Shown: one piece after another, positions 14,256 to 21,203 of the stretch
Layout: each line of letters opens with the position of its first letter
How positions within the stretch are numbered: the stretch's first letter is position 1
IMG/VR virus record: IMGVR_UViG_3300012929_000017
Location: 1 to 37,650 of that record
Reading direction: 5' to 3' (one strand)
Source: a virus
Length of the DNA stretch: 37,650 nt
Made by a program: the position numbers and the translations under genes
Notes under the pieces: generated by a model
Databases searched by the model: none
What the model was told of the DNA's origin: nothing
Seen by the model: the letters and a program-made list of their open reading frames with translations, nothing else

Positions 14256-14746
14256 TCCGGTTTCTCCATTACAAGGTCATAGGCATTCGGTGGAATATAA
14301 GATTTCTTATTTTCGATTAAGCCATTCTCGATGAGATAGATTAGCATCTTGGCGCGGGCATTCGCTTCATTTAAATCATATATAATAAAGTCCATGACAT
14401 CCTGATCATTATATCTAATATAGGTTATATGCCACATTTTATTATCAGAATAATGTAATTCCCATTTGCAATTTAATTCATATGAATAGTTTTTATAATC
14501 ACTATAAATTTCTTTGGGAAGTATTGCGCCAAGCTCAGCGACAGTGAAGGCTGAATATCCATAAGACGGAGTTAAGTGATTGGATTCTCTCCAGTTTGAA
14601 TCAGGAAAGCATGGTTGATTAGGATATAGAAAACATTCTTCAGTGTTAACCCCTGTTAACCAACAAAACAAACTCTCCTGCTTAACCCCCAGCCGTTGCA
14701 ATCTTTTTGCGAGTTCCAGTGAGCAGACTTGATCAGATAGATTCAT
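14252..14746 (-). CDS. Hypothetical phage protein, 164 aa
   Basis: Begins LSDQVCSLELAKRLQRLGV-KQESLF, includes a mid-region FTVAELGAILPKEIYSD, and ends with a helix rich in Asn/Glu (LNEANARAKMLIYLIENGLI). I have seen this N-terminal pattern ('S-x-E-x-A-x-x-L-x-x-L-G-v-k-q-x-S') in accessory proteins of many phages, without known function. AAAGGAA precedes ATG. The stop overlaps the Tad2-like start by 4 bases. Confidence 0.75.
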   Translation of the reverse strand: MNLSDQVCSLELAKRLQRLGVKQESLFCWLTGVNTEECFLYPNQPCFPDSNWRESNHLTPSYGYSAFTVAELGAILPKEIYSDYKNYSYELNCKWELHYSDNKMWHITYIRYNDQDVMDFIIYDLNEANARAKMLIYLIENGLIENKKSYIPPNAYDLVMEKPE

Positions 14747-14771
14747 TTATCATTCCTTTATTCTACAATCC

Positions 14772-15026
14772 TCATTTATCCATTGATTTCATGTTATCGA
14801 TAACGATTTCACCATCGCAATGAAATATGTTCTCAATCTTGAAACGAGAAGCCTTTACCTTTATCGTGATTTCGGTCGTGCCATGATATTCAACGATAAG
14901 ATCATCGGATGTGCAGTTAAACTTTTCGCAGGCTTTTTTGGCTTCATTTTCAATAATGATGACATTAGCCGTGGCAAGTTCAAAGGTTTTCTCCATGAGT
15001 AAATCATGTATTTTGTTGTCGGTCAT
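14772..15026 (-). CDS. Hypothetical protein, 84 aa
   Basis: Helical N-half (EKTFELATANVIIIENEAKK) with a Cys pair, then beta strands (DDLIVEYHGTTEITIKVKAS). Start overlaps upstream stop (ATGA). No family recognised. Confidence 0.65.
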   Translation of the reverse strand: MTDNKIHDLLMEKTFELATANVIIIENEAKKACEKFNCTSDDLIVEYHGTTEITIKVKASRFKIENIFHCDGEIVIDNMKSMDK

Positions 15027-15235
15027 TCTAATGCTCCAATTGCTATCGTTTTAAATATTTTATTTGCATATATCCCGCATACAGTACAATGCCAATGCGA
15101 GCCTATATCCATAACTTTATCCAAAGGGTGCATACATGGCCATGGCTTGGCTAATCGTAATAGAAGAACTTCTTCTTCCGGCGTTAATTGGTCGTCAACA
15201 TCAGGATATAATTTTCTGAATTCATCGCCGGTCAT
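15023..15235 (-). CDS. Small putative zinc-binding protein, 70 aa
   Basis: Acidic helical start (MTGDEFRKLYPDVDDQLTPE), then CMHPLDKVMDIGSHWHCTVCG, where Cys, His and a CxxC could form one zinc site. Linked by ATGA overlaps on both sides in the accessory operon. Function unknown. Confidence 0.65.
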   Translation of the reverse strand: MTGDEFRKLYPDVDDQLTPEEEVLLLRLAKPWPCMHPLDKVMDIGSHWHCTVCGIYANKIFKTIAIGALE

Positions 15236-15546
15236 TTCGGCGACTCCGGTAGTGGTTGCCAGTGGGTAATAGCATTAAATGGAAGATATTTCATAAATCC
15301 ACAACAATGACATCTCATGTCAATCCATTTTTCATCTTCAAATAAAGCAGATGATGAGCCGTTATATTGGTTGCTTTTGATGTAAATATTATAAAATCCT
15401 CGTGATTCAGGCAATCTATCCTTAACGCTTATCCATGTCCTATTATTAGAACATGGAATGCAAATCATTCGCATTTCCTGCATGTCTTTCTGACAACTGC
15501 AACAGTTAATTCTTGGCGGTACGGGGAATTCTGTTACATTATTCAT
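15232..15546 (-). CDS. DUF551 protein with N-terminal Cys cluster, 104 aa
   Basis: Two parts. Residues 14-33 carry CCSCQKDMQEMRMICIPC, a four-Cys zinc-type site. From residue 36 begins a DUF551 domain: TWISVKDRLPES at the start and ITHWQPLPESP at the end, the family's diagnostic bookends. DUF551 proteins are common in phages and have no known function. The neighbouring upstream gene is a second, shorter DUF551 protein. Confidence 0.8.
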   Translation of the reverse strand: MNNVTEFPVPPRINCCSCQKDMQEMRMICIPCSNNRTWISVKDRLPESRGFYNIYIKSNQYNGSSSALFEDEKWIDMRCHCCGFMKYLPFNAITHWQPLPESPK

Positions 15547-15767
15547 TCTGAAAACTCCGGTGGTTTAGGAAGTGATTGCCAGTGGGTTACTTCATATTCG
15601 CAATCCAAAGGTTCCTCATCGATCATGCTAAACCATTTGCCGCCAATTAAATGCAATGGTTCAACAAATACTTTATGTTTGTAATGACTAAACATTACAA
15701 CAATGAATATTGAATGAAATGTTGATTCAGGAGGCAACTTATCTTTAATACTAATCCATTCGTTCAT
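15543..15767 (-). CDS. DUF551 protein, 74 aa
   Basis: Begins NEWISIKDKLPPE and ends VTHWQSLPKPP, the DUF551 bookends, with a short beta body between. Paralogue of the next gene, which has an added Cys cluster. Both starts overlap the previous stops by 4 bases. Unknown function. Confidence 0.8.
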   Translation of the reverse strand: MNEWISIKDKLPPESTFHSIFIVVMFSHYKHKVFVEPLHLIGGKWFSMIDEEPLDCEYEVTHWQSLPKPPEFSE

Positions 15768-15922
15768 GAAAATATTCTCGCTAGTCCTTCAAAAGCAGCA
15801 ATAAACATATATAGACATCCTAAAGCCCACCATCCTGACCATATCTTGATACGATCCTGATATTGATTAGCTAGAAGAAAAAATAATATAGCAATTATAA
15901 TGTTGGCTTGGGGCTCAGTCAT
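15764..15922 (-). CDS. Small membrane protein, 52 aa
   Basis: Two hydrophobic segments (ANIIIAILFFLLANQY and WWALGCLYMFIAAFEGLA) separated by QDRIKIWSG. AAGGATT lies upstream of ATG, and its stop overlaps the next start (ATGA). It could be a small membrane effector or superinfection protein. No family was recognised. Confidence 0.6.
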   Translation of the reverse strand: MTEPQANIIIAILFFLLANQYQDRIKIWSGWWALGCLYMFIAAFEGLARIFS

Positions 15923-15925
15923 TTT

Positions 15926-16096
15926 TCAATCCTTCATTTTCATTCTGATAATTTCTTCAAGAAATTCTATTTTCTGTTTTGCTTTTGAAAGGTAAAATCT
16001 TAACCATCCTATTTCACTATCCTTGCAATCAGTATATGCAGGATGTGGAAAATCTTTAGCATCACAGGAAGGACATATTGGGAATTTATCACTCAT
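15926..16096 (-). CDS. Small protein with Cys knuckle and helix, 56 aa
   Basis: FPICPSCDAKDFPHPAY gives a CPSC knuckle with a His and a later Cys, followed by a charged helix (LRFYLSKAKQKIEFLEEIIR). GGAG lies about 10 bases before ATG; the start overlaps the previous stop by 8 bases. Unrecognised. Confidence 0.6.
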   Translation of the reverse strand: MSDKFPICPSCDAKDFPHPAYTDCKDSEIGWLRFYLSKAKQKIEFLEEIIRMKMKD

Positions 16097-16301
16097 CTGT
16101 CAGATTCTCCGCTTCCTGATAAACTTCTTTTCTATATGCCAATAGTGCATCAAATGTATATGGTTCAAGCCCAACCCAATGTTCACCATTTTCTCGTGAC
16201 GTGGATAAGATGAAATGATAGCCATCGAATGTTGCATACAAGCCATCGCCAAGATAAGTTTTTTGTCGGCCATATTTTTGCAGGAAATCTTTTCTATTCA
16301 T
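16089..16301 (-). CDS. Hypothetical phage protein, 70 aa
   Basis: Begins MNRKDFLQKYGRQKTYLGDG, then a strand pair (LYATFDGYHFILSTSREN) and a helical end with acidic residues. This compact pattern (DG-x-Y-a-x-x-D-G-y-x-f-x-L-x-t-x-R) recurs in accessory proteins of proteobacterial phages, without function. It is in the accessory operon. Confidence 0.7.
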   Translation of the reverse strand: MNRKDFLQKYGRQKTYLGDGLYATFDGYHFILSTSRENGEHWVGLEPYTFDALLAYRKEVYQEAENLTDE

Positions 16302-16302
16302 G

Positions 16303-16473
16303 TTATTTATTCCATATCCAGATTCGGTTGTTATGCTGATTCTTGCCTCGGCTTACAAGCCAGTCAAAATAATATTCTTCGTGTTTAATGTTCATTATTG
16401 GCTCATCGCCAAATACAATGATCATTATGTAATAATTGCCATAGCCATCACATCGTTCGCATTTGTCATTCAT
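16303..16473 (-). CDS. Small protein with CxxC, 56 aa
   Basis: MNDKCERCDGYGNYYIMIIV: a CERCDGYG, DnaJ-like half zinc motif. The rest is aromatic (HEEYYFDWLVSRGKNQ, RIWIWNK). The start overlaps the upstream stop by 8 bases (ATGAATGA). Not recognised. Confidence 0.6.
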   Translation of the reverse strand: MNDKCERCDGYGNYYIMIIVFGDEPIMNIKHEEYYFDWLVSRGKNQHNNRIWIWNK

Positions 16474-16696
16474 CTTGCTGCTTATCTTCTGAATGAATCA
16501 ATAACGCCCGACCAACAAGTTCGCATTGGTCAAATGGCACACGCAGATAAGCATCACCTTGGCCTGGTATCTTGGTATAAGCCAATACACCCGATGACCT
16601 TACTTCGCTAACGACCATCAGACAGGCTGTCCAGCCTTCCTGTCCATTTTCGGTAATTTGTACTATGTCATGTACCTTGAGATTATGGGTTGTCAT
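16466..16696 (-). CDS. Hypothetical phage protein, 76 aa
   Basis: An SH3-like small beta protein: LKVHDIVQITENGQEGWTAC, LMVVSEVRSSGVLAYTKIPG, then DAYLRVPFDQCELVG. The 'G-W-x-x-x-x-x-V-x-E-V-R' pattern recurs in phage accessory genes and suggests an RNA- or protein-binding barrel. First protein gene of the accessory operon, just downstream of the tRNA-like cluster, so it may share their transcript. Confidence 0.7.
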   Translation of the reverse strand: MTTHNLKVHDIVQITENGQEGWTACLMVVSEVRSSGVLAYTKIPGQGDAYLRVPFDQCELVGRALLIHSEDKQQDE

Positions 16697-16768
16697 TACA
16701 AAATCCTGAAAGTTTGGATTGCGTAATTTACTTCAAAATGTGGTAATAGGAAAGGATAAAATTATTTT

Positions 16769-16835
16769 GCAGAAGGCCGGAATCGAACCGGCGACCGCCA
16801 AGTTTACTGGCCTCTGCCAACTGAGTTACTTCTGC
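16769..16835 (-). tRNA. Atypical tRNA-like gene, 67 nt (possible anticodon AAA)
   Basis: Acceptor GCAGAAG/CTTCTGC is 7 bp and perfect; the T arm GCCGG-TTCGATT-CCGGC is canonical; the D arm has CTC-AGTTGGCA-GAG. The anticodon stem is only 4 bp (GCCA/TGGC) with loop GTAAACT, whose U33 gives AAA. It is about 5-9 nt shorter than a normal tRNA and lacks an encoded CCA. It could be a functional minimal tRNA-Phe or a decayed one. The isotype is uncertain. Confidence 0.65.
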
Positions 16836-16843
16836 AAATATTT

Positions 16844-16945
16844 GACAATCGGCAAGAGTCGAACTTGCTCGCCGTTGCATAGGGTGCTTGGACACTCCGT
16901 ATGGCAACTCCAAGATCGCGTTTCACCGTGAACGCCACGATTGCC
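16844..16945 (-). ncRNA. tRNA-like RNA A, 102 nt, 8-bp acceptor, no clear anticodon arm
   Basis: Ends pair as GGCAATCG/CGATTGTC (8 bp with one G-U), abutting a canonical T arm GCAAG-TTCGACT-CTTGC. The D-like arm is GCG/CGC plus TTCA/TGAA around CGG. An 8-bp acceptor with a long D stem and CGGTGA is reminiscent of selenocysteine tRNA, but no UCA anticodon arm is seen. The centre folds either as CTTGGA/TCCAAG (16-nt loop) with a GTTGC/GCAAC pseudoknot, or as one long bulged hairpin. It shares 23 of its first 28 bases with RNA B. Confidence 0.6.
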
Positions 16946-17003
16946 ATAATTATTGTATTCAATTTGATACAAAACATTATTGTGCTTACTTGGATACAAA
17001 ATT

Positions 17004-17127
17004 GGCAATCGGCCGGAATTGCACCGGCTAGCATATTTACTCAGGAGCTTTTTATCCACAGATAAGATATATGCATCTCACTTGGTAACCTGACGTTGTG
17101 CGTGTCACTGTCCACGCCGCGATTGCC
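17004..17127 (-). ncRNA. tRNA-like RNA B, 124 nt, 8-bp acceptor, enlarged centre
   Basis: GGCAATCG/CGATTGCC gives a perfect 8-bp acceptor. The T arm is GCCGG-TGCAATT-CCGGC, with the canonical TTC of the T loop changed to TGC. The D-like arm is GCGTG-GACAGTGA-CACGC. The central 70 nt contain TTATC-TGTG-GATAA, nested within GCATAT/ATATGC, and TCAGG/CCTGA that could close the centre. It includes a perfect DnaA box (17052-17060). Too long for any ordinary tRNA; related to RNA A upstream in sequence and orientation. Confidence 0.55.
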
Positions 17128-17177
17128 ATAAATATTGCTGCTTTTTTCAGGGAATAACTGACCCATATAGCAGGTAA

Positions 17178-17261
17178 GCAGCACAGTCCTTCAATCATTG
17201 GGCTATTCATTCACATGCCACGCTGTCTTTTTAGTGCTGCCTAGGTGCGCAATAATAGCCC
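17178..17261. other. Pseudoknot-type inverted repeats in the gap
   Basis: Two perfect inverted repeats interleave: GCAGCAC (17178-17184) with GTGCTGC (17234-17240), and GGGCTATT (17200-17207) with AATAGCCC (17254-17261). The order A-B-A'-B' is that of an RNA pseudoknot. No T-arm signature is present, so this is not a further tRNA-like gene. It may be part of the same leftward structured transcript. Confidence 0.45.
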
Positions 17262-17266
17262 GTAAA

Positions 17267-17407
17267 TCAGAATAACCATGTCAATATTTTAAGCGTCAAC
17301 AGTAACGCTATCCCTACGCCCAGCATCATAAAAAAATATTCCGCAAAAATTGCTGAATTCTTTTTGAAACTACTGATTGCTTGGGTTAATTTTGTGAACA
17401 TTTCCAT
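17267..17407 (-). CDS. Small membrane-anchored protein, 46 aa
   Basis: MEMFTKLTQAISSFKKNSAI is a short basic amphipathic start; AEYFFMMLGVGIALLLTLKI is one transmembrane segment; it ends LTWLF. GGAG lies 9 bases before ATG. It is the first leftward gene of the accessory region, upstream of the tRNA-like RNAs, and diverges from the portal gene. Unrecognised. Confidence 0.6.
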   Translation of the reverse strand: MEMFTKLTQAISSFKKNSAIFAEYFFMMLGVGIALLLTLKILTWLF

Positions 17408-17459
17408 TTAATAACGCTCCATGGTTGATATATGCACATATTACGACAAAAACAGTCTT

Positions 17460-17488
17460 TTGGCAGTATTATGTTTAAATGCTAGACT
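17460..17488 (+). promoter_or_regulatory. Candidate promoter of the portal operon
   Basis: TTGGCA (17460-17465), a 17-base spacer, TAGACT (17483-17488). The -10 is identical to that of the 9.96-kb promoter. No O-type operator lies here, which fits unrepressed late expression. Confidence 0.5.
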
Positions 17489-17503
17489 GTATATGACTTT
17501 CTC

Positions 17504-17519
17504 CATACATGGATGTATG
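17504..17519. promoter_or_regulatory. Perfect hairpin over the portal ribosome site
   Basis: CATACAT-GG-ATGTATG, a 7-bp perfect inverted repeat with a 2-base centre, covers the GGAT Shine-Dalgarno of the portal gene (ATG 17522) and a possible earlier ATG at 17513. It could bind a dimeric protein or hide the ribosome site in RNA. Confidence 0.5.
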
Positions 17520-17521
17520 CA

Positions 17522-19630
17522 ATGGCTAAAAAGGATCTGATTTTTACCCGTGAGCTTCGTGATTATATCAAAAAATGGGATGATGACTGGCGCTTCAACA
17601 AGGATCAGTATCATGAATTCATGTCTTTTGTCATGGGTAGCCAATGGACAGAGGACGAATCGAAGCTTTTCATCGATTACAAGAAAATACCCCTGAGCAT
17701 GAACAAGCTTGCACCACTGATTAACCATCTTTTGGGCGAGCAGCGGTTGAACACGCCGAATTTACAGGTTGTGCCGTCTGATCTTGTGCCAGCGGAAACG
17801 GTAGCGGTTCGGGAAGCCTTGGTTAAGGACATTTCATTGAATTCCTATGCCAAACGCGTCTATCAACAGGCTTTCCAGCAAGCCGCGATAGGTGGATTTG
17901 GTGCATATCTGATCGACACTGACTACGAAAGTAGCAGAGGAAACAATGCATTTGACCTGAAAATTGTTTTCCGTGAAACAAAAGACCCGACCTGGTGCTA
18001 TTGGGACGTCTCCGCGCAATCACCCTGCAAGACGGATGGAATGCGCTCCGGTATACGCACCAGAATGTCACGCAAGATGTTTGCATCATTGTTTGGTGAG
18101 AAGATTGAACGGCAGATAGGCTCGGAAGCCAATTATGATGAAGGCTCTGCTACGGGCTGGATTTTCTCGAATGACAAGGAAATCACTGTCATTGATGACT
18201 ACATGCGTGAATACAAGAACGAAACCATCTACCAGTTAAGCAATGGCAGAACGGTATCGGCACGCGAATTGAAGGAAATGCCACGCTGGGAAGTCAATGG
18301 TGAGGAAATGCTCGTTGATAATGGCGATATTGTGGAAATAGCCAACGAACGTGATGTTCCGAAGTACAAGATCAAGCACCGGAAATGTGCCGGTGATTTT
18401 GTTCTTGAAGAGACAGATTTTCCATCCGAGCAACTTCCGGTTGTTTTCGTTGACCAGAATTCATATATAGATAAATCAGGCAAGCAGTTATGCCGACCAT
18501 TCATCAAGGACGCGCGTGATGCGCAACGTTATATCAATTACCTTGCCACGCAATCGGCTTATCTCATGCGTGTATCGCGCTATGACCAGTTCATGGTGAG
18601 CAAGGCCAATGTTAAATCACCTGATACCCAACAGATATGGAAAGACCCAGCAACGGCACAAGGTGGGCTTGTCTATGATGAATCACCGAATGGAAACAAG
18701 CCTGAACAACTTCGGCCACCGGAGTTATCACCATCACTCATTACGCAATATCAGCGTGCCATGGCAGACATTGAATCCTGCACTGGCATGTATGGCACAC
18801 AAATTGGAGAACAGGGAAATGAAACTTCTGGAAAAGCTATCGATGCTCGTACGAAGCGTGGCAACTATAATACCTTTGTTCCTTTTGATTCTCTTAATCG
18901 TGCTATTGCTGTCGGAGGCCAGATAATCAATGAAATGATTCCGCTGGTTTATGATAATGAACGCCTGATGATGCTTTACATGCCAGACCGTGGCATTCAG
19001 GAAGTGGCAATCAATAAACCCAAGGACATATATGGTACAGGCATCGAAAATGACATGCGCGCTGGCAATTATCAGGTTCGTCTTTTGCCTGGACCAAGTT
19101 TCGAAGGCCAGAAGCAGGAAAATCTGGAGTCTATCCAGGCAGTCTTGCAAAGTGATCCTTCACTCTTTCGGATGGTTGCTGATTTGTATGTTGATAACCT
19201 GCCTATGGCTAATAACATTGAATTCCGTAATCGGCTTAGAACTTTAGTTCCGCCCGAAATTATCGAAGCTGGCAAGACTGGCAAGCCAATCCCACCGAAA
19301 CCACCAGAAATTCCTCCTGAATTCCAGCTGAAAATGCAGGAATTGCAATTGAAGCATATGCAAATCACGCAGGATGGGCAATTCAAGATGCAGGAACTCG
19401 CGCTTAAACAGCAGGAATTGCAATTGAAGGCTGTATCTACGGGACAGGATATCCATGGCGAAATGCAGAAGCTTGAAGCGGCCAAGGTAGAGATTGCTGC
19501 AAAGCTGCATGAGCAGGAAGTTCGTTATGAAGGTGAAATCCGTAGGCTTAATGCTGATATGGAAATTTCACATGCCAATAACATGGTTAAATTACTTACC
19601 AACAAAAAACACAAGGAAATCAGTGTATGA
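17522..19630 (+). CDS. Portal protein, P22-like
   Basis: A 702-residue protein forming the 12-fold channel at one capsid vertex. Start at ATG 17522 (GGAT 8 bases before), not 17513. The N-terminal wing has DDDWRFNKDQYHEFMSFVMG and the family-like MNKLAPLINHLLGEQRLN. A stem region follows (SAYLMRVSRYDQFMVSKANV; ETSGKAIDARTKRGNYNTF). The last 130 residues are Gln-rich helical repeats (KMQELQLKHMQ, KMQELALKQQELQLKA), which correspond to the barrel helix of P22 gp1. Length is close to P22 gp1 (about 725). Its stop overlaps the scaffold start by 4 bases. Confidence 0.9.
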   Translation: MAKKDLIFTRELRDYIKKWDDDWRFNKDQYHEFMSFVMGSQWTEDESKLFIDYKKIPLSMNKLAPLINHLLGEQRLNTPNLQVVPSDLVPAETVAVREALVKDISLNSYAKRVYQQAFQQAAIGGFGAYLIDTDYESSRGNNAFDLKIVFRETKDPTWCYWDVSAQSPCKTDGMRSGIRTRMSRKMFASLFGEKIERQIGSEANYDEGSATGWIFSNDKEITVIDDYMREYKNETIYQLSNGRTVSARELKEMPRWEVNGEEMLVDNGDIVEIANERDVPKYKIKHRKCAGDFVLEETDFPSEQLPVVFVDQNSYIDKSGKQLCRPFIKDARDAQRYINYLATQSAYLMRVSRYDQFMVSKANVKSPDTQQIWKDPATAQGGLVYDESPNGNKPEQLRPPELSPSLITQYQRAMADIESCTGMYGTQIGEQGNETSGKAIDARTKRGNYNTFVPFDSLNRAIAVGGQIINEMIPLVYDNERLMMLYMPDRGIQEVAINKPKDIYGTGIENDMRAGNYQVRLLPGPSFEGQKQENLESIQAVLQSDPSLFRMVADLYVDNLPMANNIEFRNRLRTLVPPEIIEAGKTGKPIPPKPPEIPPEFQLKMQELQLKHMQITQDGQFKMQELALKQQELQLKAVSTGQDIHGEMQKLEAAKVEIAAKLHEQEVRYEGEIRRLNADMEISHANNMVKLLTNKKHKEISV

Positions 19631-20511
19631 CCGAAGCAAGAATAAAGAGTGCCGATGATCTTCTCGTTGCCGTGGAACGTGAACAACTTGGAAAGATAGC
19701 TATTCCGCCTATGCAGCCAGCGCAAATAGAAACGCCAGAAGATACACCAGAAATATCTCACGATCTGAAAGATAAAGAGGATTCGGAGCAAATAAAGCCA
19801 CAAACGGAAACATCACAAGAGAAGCAGAAAGAAACAAAAACATCAGATGATTCCTTGCAAGAAAGTGATACCGATGAATACGGCAACACCATAGCAAAAG
19901 AACGGGTTTATACGCAAGACGAAGTAAACAAGATGATTCGTGAAAGGCTTGCTCGTGGAAAACAACAGACTGAGCAGGCTGCCGAACCATCACTGCAATC
20001 GCAGCCACAGCAAAGCGATGAACGTGAAGAATGGGAACAGCAACTTGATTCGAAAATTGATCAGCGAGTAGATAAGCGTGAACAAGCAAAACAAGAAGCA
20101 GATTGGCGTATACAACAACAAGCGACACAGGCTGCCTATGAGGAAAAGTTTAGTCAAGGTATGGGCAAGTACAATGACTTTGAATCCGTGGTTACTGGCA
20201 AACCAATCACTGCTTCCATGATGATGGCAACGAAGGCCATGCAAGACCCGGCCGCGTTTGTTTATGCAGCTTGCAAGAATGCTCCTGATGAACTTAATCG
20301 TATTGCAAAAATTGCTGATCCGCATATTCAGATTGCTGAAATGGCAAGACTTGAAGAGCGTATGAAAAAGCCTCGCGTGACGACCAATGCACCGAAGCCT
20401 TCACGCAAGATAAGTGGTGATGCTTCAACGGAGATGCCGAAGCACAGTATCGACTCCTTGATAGCTTCACATGCTCGTGAGAAGATTATTCATACAAGGC
20501 GATTGAAATAA
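19627..20511 (+). CDS. Scaffolding protein, P22 gp8-like
   Basis: A 294-residue assembly chaperone. It is highly charged, Glu/Gln/Lys-rich and without hydrophobic core. Its disordered N-half leads into a helical middle (TQDEVNKMIRERLARGKQQT, then EEWEQQLDSKIDQRVDKREQ). A C-terminal basic part is expected to touch coat (HSIDSLIASHAREKIIHTRR). Position between portal and coat and length (P22 gp8 about 303) support it. Confidence 0.85.
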   Translation: MTEARIKSADDLLVAVEREQLGKIAIPPMQPAQIETPEDTPEISHDLKDKEDSEQIKPQTETSQEKQKETKTSDDSLQESDTDEYGNTIAKERVYTQDEVNKMIRERLARGKQQTEQAAEPSLQSQPQQSDEREEWEQQLDSKIDQRVDKREQAKQEADWRIQQQATQAAYEEKFSQGMGKYNDFESVVTGKPITASMMMATKAMQDPAAFVYAACKNAPDELNRIAKIADPHIQIAEMARLEERMKKPRVTTNAPKPSRKISGDASTEMPKHSIDSLIASHAREKIIHTRRLK

Positions 20512-20532
20512 CCAAGGATAGGAGATTTTAAC

Positions 20533-20688
20533 ATGCCAATACCAGGCGATAATGGTGAACCCAAGCTTGAACGCGATAAGCAGAATGCCCGCATCAGGGA
20601 AGTAGCAGAACGCGGTGCTGATTGCCAGAAAGAACTTATTCCAAATGCTCCCGCACCGAAAACCAAGTGCATTTTTGGGGAGATATAA
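20533..20688 (+). CDS. Small head-region protein, 51 aa
   Basis: Begins MPIPGDNGEPKLERDKQN with GGAG 9 bases upstream. Charged helical middle (ARIREVAERGADCQKELIPN) and Pro-rich end. First of a train of at least eight tiny genes between scaffold and coat. It does not carry the EYR tail. Unrecognised. Confidence 0.65.
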   Translation: MPIPGDNGEPKLERDKQNARIREVAERGADCQKELIPNAPAPKTKCIFGEI

Positions 20689-20690
20689 TC

Positions 20691-20864
20691 ATGGCTAATA
20701 CCAGACATCCATATGATCGTGAATGTTGCTATGCAGAAATGTCACCCATTCGTAGAGAACGGGCAGAAGATTCAGAGCAGCGGCTTGATGATGTTCCATA
20801 TCAGAATGCTTTTGAACGCTTACGACCGGGCTCAGATGGGCTTGATCAATCAGGCATGAAATAA
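20691..20864 (+). CDS. Small head-region protein, 57 aa
   Basis: MANTRHPYDRECCYAEMSPI, then Arg/Glu-rich. Start ATG 20691, two bases after the upstream stop. Its stop TAA overlaps the next ATG (TAATG). No match recognised. It lacks the EYR tail. Confidence 0.65.
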   Translation: MANTRHPYDRECCYAEMSPIRRERAEDSEQRLDDVPYQNAFERLRPGSDGLDQSGMK

Positions 20865-21025
20865 TGCACGATGAGCAGCATTGCAAGAATAAGCTTTGTA
20901 GCGGACATGCAGTGTCATCCTCACTGATGGCAGCACGTCCCGCTACAGTTGCGCCTCGTGCTGAACCTGAACCCTCTATGGTGCAGCATGAAAGCAATGA
21001 TCCACGACATACGGAGCATCGCTGA
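20864..21025 (+). CDS. Small protein with C-terminal PR-x-x-E-H-R tail, 53 aa
   Basis: Fifty-three residues with both ends defined by exact overlaps (TAATG at the start, TGATG at the end). The body is Ala/Pro-rich (SLMAARPATVAPRAEPEPSM) and looks unfolded. It ends NDPRHTEHR. The last seven residues match the tails of three neighbours (EPRFTEYR, HRGYREYR, NPRYWEYR). The shared tail may direct the proteins to a common partner, possibly capsid or scaffold. Confidence 0.65.
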   Translation: MHDEQHCKNKLCSGHAVSSSLMAARPATVAPRAEPEPSMVQHESNDPRHTEHR

Positions 21026-21192
21026 TGGTCAAACAGAATAGGGTGCTAACGAACAATTCCCAGATTACCAAGATCACGAAACGGAATCTTGAAAGATTGC
21101 CGGATCGTGAAAAATACGATTCCACGTTTGAAGAACGCGAACGTGGATATCAGGCACGAAAACCAGAGCCACGGTTTACTGAATATCGATAG
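21025..21192 (+). CDS. Small protein with C-terminal PRFTEYR tail, 55 aa
   Basis: Starts within the preceding stop (TGATG). Basic helical body (NNSQITKITKRNLERLPDRE), then KYDSTFEERERGYQARKPE, then the tail PRFTEYR. Apart from that tail it shows no similarity to its neighbours. Unknown function. Confidence 0.7.
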   Translation: MVKQNRVLTNNSQITKITKRNLERLPDREKYDSTFEERERGYQARKPEPRFTEYR

Positions 21193-21203
21193 GAGACGTT
21201 AAA

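Noticed and set aside
16844-16945. Straight selenocysteine tRNA call
   Set aside because: 8-bp acceptor and CGGTGA D loop fit, but there is no UCA anticodon in a 5-bp/7-nt arm.
16844-17127. Group I or other intron inserted in a tRNA
   Set aside because: Inserts are 30-70 nt, no conserved intron core or endonuclease gene; simple excision does not leave a standard anticodon arm in either RNA.
17178-17240. A further tRNA between GCAGCAC and GTGCTGC
   Set aside because: Length is suitable (63 nt), but neither strand has a T arm next to the acceptor.
18734-19803. Minus-strand frames over portal and scaffold
   Set aside because: Antisense shadows of well-supported structural genes.
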